21,882 nucleotides of DNA, taken from positions 1 through 21,882 of the forward strand of contig DASTGO010000269.1 of NCBI GenBank assembly GCA_035719045.1, in the 5' to 3' direction. The stretch is from DASTGO01 sp035719045. GTDB taxonomy: Bacteria > Actinomycetota > Actinomycetes > Actinomycetales > Kineosporiaceae. The position numbers and the translations under genes were made by a program. Shown here in pieces: positions 1-7,188 of the stretch. Numbering within the stretch: the first letter of the stretch is position 1; each line of letters begins with the position of its first letter. Below the pieces are notes generated by a model, which worked only from the letters and a program-made list of their open reading frames with translations, did not search any database and was not told the origin of the DNA.

Positions 1-1948
1 GGAAGGCCGCGGTCTCGGCCAGCATGTCCCACCCCCGGACCGGCTCCACCGGCTGGGTCACCCGGTGCGGGGCTCCGCCGTCGGTGACCACCCGCTCGTC
101 GACCGCGACGTAGGCGGTGAACCGGCACAGGACGCCGAACCGCAGCGAGGTGGCCACCAGTCGCTGTTCCAGGGCTGCGAGCTCGTCGGGCCCGTACTGC
201 ACCGCGGCGTAGGCGTCCTCCAGGTCGCGCAGGTGGGACCGGGCCCAGGTCGCGGTCAGCGCCGTCGAGGCCTTCCCGTGAACCTGTTGCAGCACAACCG
301 TTTCCGTCCACGGCATGCCGTCCGGAAGAGTCCCGGACACGGTCACCGTCCCGGCCCCGCGGTTGCCCTCCGGATCCGCGCGGCGACCGGTGAGGACCAC
401 GGGCGCACCGGGGAACAGCGACGGCAGGCGCTGGGGGGAGACCGTCCGCGGATCGAGGGCGTCGATGCCCACCTGCAGCCCGGTGAGCAGCGGGCCCGCG
501 ATCCGGCGGTGGATCTGGTCGGCCGCCTCGTCCAGCCGGTCCTCGGACTCGACCAGTTCGCAGCGGCCGCCGCCGACCACCGCGAGCCGGGCCAGGAAGC
601 CGGCGTTGACGGCCTCGTCGATACCGACCACGTGCACCCGGACGTGCATCAGGCCCGCGGTGACCTCGTGCAGGATCTGGTCCTCGTTGCCGACCTGGCC
701 GTCGGTGACCAGGACCAGCACCCGGTCCCGGACCGGCTGCGACTCGGTGGGTGCCGGCGACTCGGTTGGCGCCAGCAGGCCGACCGCGGCGCGCAGCGGG
801 GTGAGCAGCTCGGTGCCGCCGCGGGCCTCCAGCCTGGCCAGGTGCTCCACGGCCCGGTACCGGTGGCGGTCGGTCGCCGGGACCAGCCCGGACGGGAGCC
901 GTGGCGGGGTCTCGATCCGGTCGTCGAAACCGAGGACGGCGAACCGGTCGGCGGTGCCGAGGGTGTCGACGATCCGGGCGGCGGCCCGTCGCGCGGCGAC
1001 CATCTTCCAGCCGCCCATGCTGCCGGAGCGGTCCAGCAGCAGGACCACGTCCCGCGGCCGGGCCGGGGCGGCCTGCACCGGCGGCAGCACGGTGACCCGG
1101 AAGGTGCCGTCCTCGGACAGCTCCGCCGTGGTCGCCGCCGCCTCCTGCCGCCCGTACCGCAGCCGGAGCACGAAGTCGCGGTCCGCGCGCTCTCCCGGCT
1201 CGATCCGGACCAGGCGGGACCGGCCGTCCGCACCGGGATCGTCCACGACCGCGTGCAGGCTGGACCGCAGGCCCGCCAGGGGGAGTCCGGCGGGGTCCAC
1301 CTCCACCTCGATCCGCAGCGGGACGGGGTTCGGCAGGCCCGGCAGCAGCACCGGCGGGGTGATCCGGGAGGCATCCGGGACGGCGTCGGTGTCGGGGGCC
1401 CAGCCGGTGCCCACGGGAGTGCCGGACAGCGGCGCGCCCGGGATGTAGCGCGGGGCGACCACGAGCGGGAACCGGAACTCGGCCTCACCGTCGGCGTACG
1501 GCAGGGGCTGGACCAGGGTGAGCCGGACCACGACCCGCTCGCCGGGCAGGATGTTGCCGACCCGCATGGTGAACACGTCCGGCCGCTCCTCCTCGGCGAT
1601 CGAGGCCCGCTGCCCGGCGGCGATCGCGGCGTCGTAGTCGGCCCGCGCCTGCCCGCGTTCCTTGAGTTCGGCGACGACGGTGCGGCCGGCGGCCTCCATC
1701 CGCATGCCGGTCACCGCGGCCCGGTCCGGCAGGGGGAAAACGTAGGTGGCCTCCAGTGGCTCGTCGAAGACGTTGCGGAAGCCCTGGGTCAGCTCGACGC
1801 CGGCGAGCAGCCCGGTCACGCCGGCCTGCACGGTCAGCTCGTCCAGCGGCAGGTTGCCCCGGCCGGTGGTCAGGGCGCCGAAGCCCGCTTCGTCGTCGCT
1901 CGGACGGTGCAGTTCCTGGGGGGGTAGCGGTTGCACGAGCCAGGTCAT
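1..1948 (-). CDS. VIT domain / von Willebrand factor A domain protein (3' end beyond window)
   Basis: The frame reads from ATG at 1948 to the left edge without a stop: 649 residues visible, C-terminus missing. An N-terminal VIT (inter-alpha-trypsin) region covers about residues 5-150, including the typical RADYDAAIAAGQ stretch. A vWA domain follows at about 298-475. Its metal-ion-dependent adhesion site is intact: DRSGSM (D306, S308, S310), a threonine in GGTELL (T379) and VTDG (D416). No signal peptide or membrane segment is visible, so a cytoplasmic location is likely. VIT-vWA proteins in bacteria are thought to mediate metal-dependent protein contacts, but this subgroup's partner is unknown. 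The start overlaps the stop of the upstream MerR-type gene by four bases (ATGA), which indicates translational coupling and one transcript. The domain call is firm; the biological role is not. Confidence 0.93.
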   Translation of the reverse strand, partial: MTWLVQPLPPQELHRPSDDEAGFGALTTGRGNLPLDELTVQAGVTGLLAGVELTQGFRNVFDEPLEATYVFPLPDRAAVTGMRMEAAGRTVVAELKERGQARADYDAAIAAGQRASIAEEERPDVFTMRVGNILPGERVVVRLTLVQPLPYADGEAEFRFPLVVAPRYIPGAPLSGTPVGTGWAPDTDAVPDASRITPPVLLPGLPNPVPLRIEVEVDPAGLPLAGLRSSLHAVVDDPGADGRSRLVRIEPGERADRDFVLRLRYGRQEAAATTAELSEDGTFRVTVLPPVQAAPARPRDVVLLLDRSGSMGGWKMVAARRAAARIVDTLGTADRFAVLGFDDRIETPPRLPSGLVPATDRHRYRAVEHLARLEARGGTELLTPLRAAVGLLAPTESPAPTESQPVRDRVLVLVTDGQVGNEDQILHEVTAGLMHVRVHVVGIDEAVNAGFLARLAVVGGGRCELVESEDRLDEAADQIHRRIAGPLLTGLQVGIDALDPRTVSPQRLPSLFPGAPVVLTGRRADPEGNRGAGTVTVSGTLPDGMPWTETVVLQQVHGKASTALTATWARSHLRDLEDAYAAVQYGPDELAALEQRLVATSLRFGVLCRFTAYVAVDERVVTDGGAPHRVTQPVEPVRGWDMLAETAAF

Positions 1949-2859
1949 CGCCGGGTCCCTTCGTCGTCGGTCGCGTCGTGGTCGTCGGTCGCGTCGTGGT
2001 CGTGGGTCGTGTTGTGGTCGTCGGTCGCGTCGTGGTCGTGGGTCGTGTCGTGGTCGTGGGTCGTGTCGTGGTCGAGAGGGAGGGCCGGGTCCTCGCCGGT
2101 CGGGTACCCGATCCGGCTGCGCCCGTTCGGGTCGTGCTGGTTCGGGTCGTGCTGGTTCGGTCCGTGCCGCAGCAGGTCGAGCAGCGGGGCAGCGGCGGCG
2201 CGCAGGGCGGCGGCGTCGAGGGGGTGTGCGGCGTCCCTGGTGGTGTCGTCGACCAGGAGGACGACGCCTGCCGCGAGCCGGATCCGGTGCACCCGCTCGA
2301 CCTCGCCCCCGGCCTGCGGCCCTGCCCCGGTCGAGGGAGGGGCCGCGGGAAGGATGGTGACGGGCGGGCCGGGCGCCGGGTCGTCCGGGCGGGAGCCGCT
2401 CGCGTCCGCCACCTGGGCCGCCGGGGCGGTGGCCCAGAAGCGGACCTGCTCCGGCCGCGGGGCCGGGGGTCGGGACGGGGGCGGGGCGGACGGCCGGGAT
2501 CCCGTGCCAGGGACGCCATCGCCAGCCCCGTTCGCCGCCTCCGGGGGGAGTGCGGCGATCACGGCGAGGGCGGCGTCGGGCAGGCCGGCCAGTTCGGCCT
2601 GGATCGCGGCCAGAGGGGAGCCCTCGGCCTGGCGGCGCTTGAGGGCGACCAGTTGCAGCAGGTGTCGGCGCCCGTAGAGGGCCTGCCGTCCGCGCATGGC
2701 CAGGGGTGGGTCGACCAGGCCGCGCGTGACGTACCACCGGACGGTCCGCACGTCGGGGAGGTCGCGGACCCGTGCCGAGGGGGCGCCCGGGTAGCCGTGG
2801 GTGAGCGCCCCGGCCACCTGGCCGATCAGCTCGTCGAGGGTCCACAGCGGGTCTGCCAT
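1945..2859 (-). CDS. MerR-family transcriptional regulator with His/Asp-rich repeat tail
   Basis: 304 residues. Residues 1-90 form a MerR-type winged helix: VRDLPDVRTVRWYVTRGLVD is followed by the wing RGRQALYGRRHLLQLVALKR. Residues 120-185 are a Pro/Ala-rich linker. A short predicted alpha/beta segment (about 188-232, IRLAAGVVLLVDD) may sense a ligand. The tail is unusual: a PNQHD pair at 234-243, then six 6-residue units of the type DHDTTH or DHDATD at 263-298. The His/Asp density suggests metal binding, which is an inference. The ATG at 2859 matches the usual N-terminus of this regulator subgroup. No well-spaced Shine-Dalgarno precedes it, so translation may be leaderless. It heads a two-gene operon with the VIT/vWA gene and probably autoregulates through the inverted repeat just upstream. 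Confidence 0.9.
   Translation of the reverse strand: MADPLWTLDELIGQVAGALTHGYPGAPSARVRDLPDVRTVRWYVTRGLVDPPLAMRGRQALYGRRHLLQLVALKRRQAEGSPLAAIQAELAGLPDAALAVIAALPPEAANGAGDGVPGTGSRPSAPPPSRPPAPRPEQVRFWATAPAAQVADASGSRPDDPAPGPPVTILPAAPPSTGAGPQAGGEVERVHRIRLAAGVVLLVDDTTRDAAHPLDAAALRAAAAPLLDLLRHGPNQHDPNQHDPNGRSRIGYPTGEDPALPLDHDTTHDHDTTHDHDATDDHNTTHDHDATDDHDATDDEGTRR
1966..2073 (-). repeat. 18-nt tandem repeat, six units, coding for His/Asp hexapeptides
   Basis: Six in-frame 18-nt units encode DHDTTH, DHDTTH, DHDATD, DHNTTH, DHDATD and DHDATD at residues 263-298 of the MerR-type protein. A second, 15-nt repeat encoding PNQHD lies at 2125-2160. Units are multiples of three, so copy-number change would lengthen or shorten the tail without breaking the frame. 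The array ends about 18 bases before the start codon of the next gene. Confidence 0.9.
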
Positions 2860-2869
2860 GCCTTCAAAC

Positions 2870-2894
2870 TGACACTGTCAATACGACAGTGTCA
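2870..2894 (-). promoter_or_regulatory. Perfect inverted repeat, probable MerR operator/promoter
   Basis: TGACACTGTC (2870-2879) and GACAGTGTCA (2885-2894) are exact reverse complements separated by five bases. On the minus strand the element holds two TTGACA hexamers (2890-2895 and 2876-2881). Taking the outer one as -35, a 17-base spacer gives a weak -10 (TCAGTT, 2867-2872), which would start transcription at or next to the ATG at 2859. Promoter-spanning dyads are typical MerR-family sites; autoregulation is inferred from position. Confidence 0.75.
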
Positions 2895-2945
2895 AGATGT
2901 CTCGACTTCGGGACCCGACTTCGGGATCGGTGGGCCCCGGAAGGT

Positions 2946-2983
2946 CACCGGCGGCCGGTCGTCGCCGCGACCGGCCGCCGGTG
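2946..2983 (-). terminator. Hairpin terminator downstream of the GH51 gene
   Basis: A perfect 16-bp GC-rich stem: left arm 2946-2961 beginning CACCGGCGG, right arm 2968-2983, six-base loop. No T-run follows, as is common for actinobacterial terminators. It lies 14 bases past the stop codon of the CBM13 relic (2998-3000), as expected if that relic was once the 3' end of the GH51 gene. It also separates this unit from the MerR promoter. Confidence 0.75.
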
Positions 2984-2997
2984 GGTGGCAGAACGAG

Positions 2998-3209
2998 TCA
3001 GCTCCGCGACCACTTCTGGTGGGTCTGGCCATTGCGGGACCAGATGATCACCTGGGTGTCATGGTCGTGCCGGAGTTGTTCGCGTCCAGGCACCGGCTGG
3101 ACCGGATGCCGCCGACTTCGGCACCGCTGCTGCCCGGTCGGTGGCTGTCCGGTCGGCGGCTGTCCGCCGGTGCTGGGTGGTCGGCGGCCCGGGGCGGCCG
3201 GCTCACCGG
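2998..3209 (-). pseudogene. Relic of a C-terminal linker plus CBM13 (ricin-type lectin) subdomain
   Basis: Reading on from the GH51 stop in the same frame gives GAEVGGIRSSRCLDANNSG, the start of a QxW lectin repeat. One base later the frame must shift to continue as DTQVIIWSRNGQTHQKWSRS and stop at 2998-3000. Adding a single base near 3059-3061 would give a continuous SGTTNDTQV, which fits the CBM13 pattern (RCLD, then Q-x-x-x-W-x-x-NGQxxQKW). Between the GH51 stop and the lectin start, a second frame reads a Pro/Thr/Gly linker (TGGQPPTGQPPTGQ), so there may be more than one lesion. Only the first of the three lectin subdomains is left. The terminator follows directly. Confidence 0.75.
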
Positions 3210-6116
3210 TCACGGTGCCCAGGGGGCGAGCGTGTTCCAACTGCTGTCGGCGGCCCAGTTCGCCGGGGCGTCGGCGGCCAGCGAGCCGCCGTTGGAGGCG
3301 ACCCAGACCGCCTGCGAGTAGTGCCGCAGGTACCGGTTCGGGAAGTTCAGCGACTGCCACGAGACCCCGGTCCCGCTGTTGCCCCTCTGGGCGCAGAACG
3401 TGGCGTCCTGGGCGAAGGTCGCGCTGGCGTCGTTGACGTCGAGTTGAACCCGGTAGTTGTAGTGCCGCAGGTACCGGGTCGGGAAGTTGACCGACTGGAA
3501 CGAGTAGCAGGACGAGTCGCCCAGCCCGGCGACCACCGTGAACGTGGCGTCCTGCAGGGTTGCGGTGCCACTGGACGCGGTGATCGGGTCGATCTGGGCC
3601 AGGTAGTTGTAGTGCCGCAGCGAGTAGCCGGTGTAGCCCGGGGTCGTCGCCTGCAACGAGTGCCGGCCGAGCGTCACGTCGACGTCGCTGCGCCACCACG
3701 GCGACCCGACCCGGAAGGTGGTGTCCGCCGCCCAGTTGCCGGCGGAGTCGTAGCTGTTCGATCCGCCGTTGGTGGCGACGTACACCATGTTGGCGTAGTG
3801 CCGCAGGTAGCGGTTCGGCGACGTCTTCGACGTGAACGAGATTCCGGTCCCGCCGTTGCCCTTCACCGCGCAGAAGGTCGCGTCACCGGTGAAGGACGTC
3901 GTCCCGTCGGGGGCCGCCAGCACGACCGCGTTGTTCCGCTGTCGCAGGTACTGCCCCGGATCCGCCCGGGACTCGAAGGAGTAGCAGCCGGCGTCCGCCA
4001 GCCCGGCCCGGACGACGAAGCTGGCCTGCTTCTTCGCGGTGTCGGTGCTGCTCGCGCTCACCACGGCGGTGACTCCGGTGCCCGGGGACGCCGAGACCGA
4101 CCGGTCGGTGTAGCCCGTGGTGGTGACCCGCAGCGAGATCCCCCTGTCCGTCGCCAGGTACGGGGTGACGGCTCCGGTGACGGTGAACTTCAACAGGGTC
4201 AACGAGTTCGCCGGGAAGGTGTACGCGAAACCCGGGGACGCCGTGAAGGTCGAGGTGACCGGGGCGATCGTGGTGGGCGCGGTGATCGTGTTCCGTGCCG
4301 CCGGGTCACCGGTCAGCACGGTGGCGCTGCCGCCGGAGATCGTGCTCGCCCCGGCCACGTTCACGGTCGCCGCCACCGCGGACGCGGTCGGGTTGACCAC
4401 GTGCACGTAGACGGACCCGTCGGTGGCCCGGGTGGCGACCTGGGTGACGGTCGCGGGCGCCGCCGCGAACGTGGTCGGCACGACGTAGTCGCCCTTGTTC
4501 GCGCCGAACAACTGCTGGACGTAGTACGACGGGGAGCCGTACGAACTCGCGGCGTCGAAGCCGATCAGATTGGTCGGCCACTGGAAGTCGCTGATGTGGG
4601 ACAGTGCCGGCGCGTACGACGCCCCGACGACGACGTCGGCGTTGCGCAGCAGGCCGGTCATGAAGCCCGCCTCGCCGAGGGCTCCGCCGAGGGTCCCGGT
4701 CGGGTTGCCGGTGGTGCCGTTGGTGACGGCGTACTCGCCCACGAGATGCTTGGGCCCGTTGCGGTCGGTGCCGTCGTACTGGGTGGCCATGCCGGTGAAG
4801 GCGTTGGGGTCGTTGTTGTAGTAGTGGTCGTCGATGACGTCCGGGGTCCGGCTGGTCACGGTTGTGGAGGCGACGAGCTGCAGGTTCGGGTAGGCCGCCT
4901 TGATCGCGTCGTAGAGCATCGGGAACCGGTAGCTGTTGTAGCTGCCGGTTGTGTCGAACCAGTCCTCGTTGCCGATCTCGACATAGGTCAGCTTGTACGG
5001 GGCGGGGTGGCCGTCGGCGGCACGCCTGGCGCCCCAGGTGGTGGTCGTGGCGCCGACGGCGTACTGGATCTCGTCGAGGGCGTCCTGGACGTAGGGTGCC
5101 ATCGCCGACTGGGCGACCGTGGTGCCGTTGAGGGTGTAGCCGGCGAAGACCGCGAGCAGCGGTTCGGCGCCGGTGGACTCGGCCATGTCGAGGTAGGCCT
5201 TCAGCCCGGCCTGGTCGGTGGACCAGTAGCCCCAGGCGTCGTTCTGGTGCCCGGGGCGGCTCTCGACGGCCCCGAGCGTCGCCTTCCAGTCGAACCGCGT
5301 GGCGGGGGTGTTGCCCTCCAGGTAGTTGCCGCCCGGCACCCGCCAGAACCCGGGCTTGGTCGCGGCGAGCCTGGCCATCAGGTCACGGCGCAGGATGCCG
5401 GTCGAGCCGTAGGTGGGTGGCAGCACCTGGACCACGTCCAGGTACACCGCGCCGGTCCCGGACCCGTTGGCGTAGAAGGCGATCCGGTTTCCCGTACCGG
5501 CAGGGACGGTGGTCGGGGTGGTGAGCGAGAGGGTGTACTTCGACCATGACCCGGTCAGGGCCGAGGTCGTGGCGGAGGCGTAGCTGGTGCCCCCCGTGGA
5601 CTCCAGGCTCGCCCGGATCGCCCCGGCGAACCCGCCCGAGCTGCGGGCGAAGAACGACGCGGTGTAGGTGGTGGAGGGCTGCAACGCGACACCGTAGAAG
5701 CCGGTGTTGGCGACGCCGACCGTGTTGGCGCCGCCGTTGACGGTGACGGTCAGCTTGAGCGCGCTGGCGTTGGCGGAGTTCAGCGGGGTTGTGGTGTCGG
5801 TGGCGATCGAGCCGGAACCGCTGCCCGAGGTGAGCAGCGACCATGACGACGGCGGGTTGGCGCCGCCCTCCTTCATCGTGGAGTTGCGGACCAGGTTGGC
5901 GTTCAGGCCACCCTCGACCGAGTGGTTGATGTCCTCGACGATGTGCCCCCACTGGACCGGGCTGGTCGCCGCGGCCGAGCGGTTGACCTGCACCGTCAGG
6001 GTCGCGGTGGCGGCGTGGGCGGGTGCGGAGCCCACCGCCAGAAGGGATCCGGTGAACAGGATTCCGGCGGATAGGAATGTTAGCGATAACAATTTGGTGG
6101 AGTGGCGAGGACGCAC
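3210..6116 (-). CDS. Secreted GH51-type alpha-L-arabinofuranosidase with two CBM42 domains
   Basis: 968 residues. A signal peptide (about 1-35) ends in APAHA before ATATL, so the enzyme is exported. The N-terminal part (about 40-240) includes a CBM4-like beta-sandwich (100-232), as in plant-type GH51 enzymes. The catalytic barrel is about 240-540, with acid/base E384 in EIGNED and nucleophile E461 in LVGEYAV. A beta-sandwich follows to about 648. Two AbfB/CBM42 beta-trefoils (about 658-806 and 813-965) carry repeated RYLRHYN-type motifs that bind arabinose side chains. The expected reaction is removal of alpha-L-arabinofuranosyl groups from arabinoxylan or arabinan. The GTG start at 6116 is supported by GGAGGA at 6120-6125 and by the need for a basic n-region. 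Codon 10 is TTA, rare in high-GC actinomycetes, and lies in an operator-like site. A CBM13 relic follows the stop. Confidence 0.92.
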   Translation of the reverse strand: MRPRHSTKLLSLTFLSAGILFTGSLLAVGSAPAHAATATLTVQVNRSAAATSPVQWGHIVEDINHSVEGGLNANLVRNSTMKEGGANPPSSWSLLTSGSGSGSIATDTTTPLNSANASALKLTVTVNGGANTVGVANTGFYGVALQPSTTYTASFFARSSGGFAGAIRASLESTGGTSYASATTSALTGSWSKYTLSLTTPTTVPAGTGNRIAFYANGSGTGAVYLDVVQVLPPTYGSTGILRRDLMARLAATKPGFWRVPGGNYLEGNTPATRFDWKATLGAVESRPGHQNDAWGYWSTDQAGLKAYLDMAESTGAEPLLAVFAGYTLNGTTVAQSAMAPYVQDALDEIQYAVGATTTTWGARRAADGHPAPYKLTYVEIGNEDWFDTTGSYNSYRFPMLYDAIKAAYPNLQLVASTTVTSRTPDVIDDHYYNNDPNAFTGMATQYDGTDRNGPKHLVGEYAVTNGTTGNPTGTLGGALGEAGFMTGLLRNADVVVGASYAPALSHISDFQWPTNLIGFDAASSYGSPSYYVQQLFGANKGDYVVPTTFAAAPATVTQVATRATDGSVYVHVVNPTASAVAATVNVAGASTISGGSATVLTGDPAARNTITAPTTIAPVTSTFTASPGFAYTFPANSLTLLKFTVTGAVTPYLATDRGISLRVTTTGYTDRSVSASPGTGVTAVVSASSTDTAKKQASFVVRAGLADAGCYSFESRADPGQYLRQRNNAVVLAAPDGTTSFTGDATFCAVKGNGGTGISFTSKTSPNRYLRHYANMVYVATNGGSNSYDSAGNWAADTTFRVGSPWWRSDVDVTLGRHSLQATTPGYTGYSLRHYNYLAQIDPITASSGTATLQDATFTVVAGLGDSSCYSFQSVNFPTRYLRHYNYRVQLDVNDASATFAQDATFCAQRGNSGTGVSWQSLNFPNRYLRHYSQAVWVASNGGSLAADAPANWAADSSWNTLAPWAP
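6078..6091. promoter_or_regulatory. LacI-type operator-like palindrome inside GH51 signal-peptide codons
   Basis: TGTTAGCGATAACA, identical to the two sites upstream of the dual-GH43 gene. It covers about codons 9-13 of the GH51 gene (TTG TTA TCG CTA ACA). The near-palindrome with a central CG is the usual form of LacI-family operators. Binding here would block early elongation rather than promoter access. The regulator is not in the window. Confidence 0.7.
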
Positions 6117-6168
6117 GGTTCCTCCGGGGGTCGCGGTGAAGCAGTCACAGAACGGACATGCGACCGAA

Positions 6169-6198
6169 ACTCTTGACCATGCAGCGAAATACCGTCAA
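6169..6198 (-). promoter_or_regulatory. Tentative promoter of the GH51 gene
   Basis: On the minus strand, TTGACG (6193-6198) is a good -35 match. Weak -10 candidates are TCAAGA (6171-6176, 16-base spacer) or AAGAGT (6169-6174, 18-base spacer). This would give a leader of about 45-50 bases before the GTG at 6116. Neither -10 is convincing. Confidence 0.3.
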
Positions 6199-6290
6199 CA
6201 CTGATGATTCCGGGTCTTTGCCCGCCACTTGCGCACATCTCGCCGGCAGTGTCCGGGGCGTCCTCCGCGCACCGGGCGCTGGGCTGAGAT

Positions 6291-6304
6291 TGTGATCGAT
6301 AACA
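6291..6304. promoter_or_regulatory. Variant operator-like palindrome upstream of the GH51 gene
   Basis: TGTGATCGATAACA matches the TGTT-N6-AACA form of the other sites with one broken symmetric pair. It lies about 175 bases upstream of the GH51 start and just after the hairpin that ends the phosphatase gene, so it belongs to the GH51 control region. It may be an auxiliary site paired with 6078-6091. Confidence 0.45.
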
Positions 6305-6307
6305 AGA

Positions 6308-6358
6308 CCCGGGACAGGCACCCTCGGCCATGATGCGGCCGAGGGTGCCCGTCCCGGG
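6308..6358 (-). terminator. Strong hairpin terminator after the acid phosphatase gene
   Basis: A 22-base left arm (6308-6329, beginning CCCGGGACAGG) pairs with 6337-6358 with a single A/C mismatch, around the seven-base loop ATGATGC. It lies about 50 bases past the phosphatase stop codon. It isolates the GH51 promoter region from upstream transcription. Confidence 0.85.
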
Positions 6359-6410
6359 TGCGGGCTTCGGAGTGCGGGCTTCGGGGTGCGTCGGGCGAGG
6401 GCCCGGCCGG

Positions 6411-7040
6411 TCAGCTCAGCCGGCCGTTGTAGTCCGGCAACTTGAACGTGCGCTCGGCGTGGCCCCCGCCGAGGTCGGAGGTGTTGTTGCCGAGGTTCGC
6501 GACGATCGTGTAGCCGGCCTTCTCGATCGCGATCCGGGCGTTGGTCTTCAGGGTCTGGTTGTCGGAGGTGTTGAACCAGCCGCGCATGAAGAGGCCGTCG
6601 TTCGGGTAGCCGGCCTGGGCGAGATTCGCCTTGGTGAGGGGGCGCAGGATCTCGTGGCGGGCGGTGACGAAGACGACCACCGCGCCTGACGCCCTGGCCT
6701 GCTCGGCGAGGGCGAGGACGGGTGCGGTGGCCGGGGTGATGATCCCGCCGCTGTAGGTGGTCTCCAGTGCGGTGTTGTCGATGTCCAGGACGATCGCGGG
6801 CTTGATCGACCGGTCGGGCAGCCGGGTTGCCAGATAGGCCGACGCCTGGTCGGTCACCGCGGTCACGTCCGCGATCCAGGTGTCGCGCGGCGGCAGGGCC
6901 TGTGTGGCGGCGGCGACCGTGGCGGTGTTCCGGGCCGTGGTGGCCGCCGAGGCGCCGGTGGCGGACAGGGCTCCGGCGCCGAGCGCGACGACGGTGGTGA
7001 GCACGGTGGCCAGGGCGGCCCGCCGAAAGGACAGGGACAT
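6411..7040 (-). CDS. Secreted HAD-superfamily acid phosphatase
   Basis: 209 residues. The signal peptide MSLSFRRAALATVLTTVVAL ends near residue 32 (ASA before AT), so the enzyme acts outside the membrane. HAD motif I is DIDNT (nucleophile D86, acid/base D88). Motif II is the threonine of VFVTAR (T126). A lysine around 165-175 can serve as motif III. The motif IV region is NLGNNTSDLGGG, where D189 is the likely Mg ligand. The ending HAERTFKLPDYNGRLS is typical of the actinobacterial class-B-like acid phosphatases. The ATG at 7040 is fixed by AGGAGG (7047-7052) six bases upstream; the longer in-frame opening lacks this signal. It lies 148 bases downstream of the dual-GH43 gene on the same strand. 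I see no clear hairpin in that gap, so co-transcription is possible. The substrate is unknown and a link to arabinan use is not shown. Confidence 0.9.
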   Translation of the reverse strand: MSLSFRRAALATVLTTVVALGAGALSATGASAATTARNTATVAAATQALPPRDTWIADVTAVTDQASAYLATRLPDRSIKPAIVLDIDNTALETTYSGGIITPATAPVLALAEQARASGAVVVFVTARHEILRPLTKANLAQAGYPNDGLFMRGWFNTSDNQTLKTNARIAIEKAGYTIVANLGNNTSDLGGGHAERTFKLPDYNGRLS

Positions 7041-7188
7041 GCGGATCCTCCTGAAGGAGAACGGAATCGGGGGCGGGTCGACCCTGGCGTCGACGGCACC
7101 GATGATGGCACGGTTGGTTACCCGCCGGTAGGCCCTGGGGTGAAGCACACGTGATGGGTGGGTGATCCGGGGTGGGCGGGCGTTCAGC

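Noticed and set aside
65..1927. Long plus-strand reading frame opposite the VIT/vWA gene
   Set aside because: Arg/Gly/Pro/Val-rich composition without domains. The minus strand encodes a clear VIT-vWA protein with intact MIDAS. It is a GC-bias shadow.
3141..5549. 802-codon plus-strand frame opposite the GH51 gene
   Set aside because: Low-complexity Arg/Val/Gly composition and no ribosome site. The opposite strand has a signal peptide, catalytic glutamates and CBM42 domains.
7041..7148. Longer start for the acid phosphatase (to 7148)
   Set aside because: The ATG at 7040 has AGGAGG at ideal spacing and begins a normal signal peptide. The extension would bury it.
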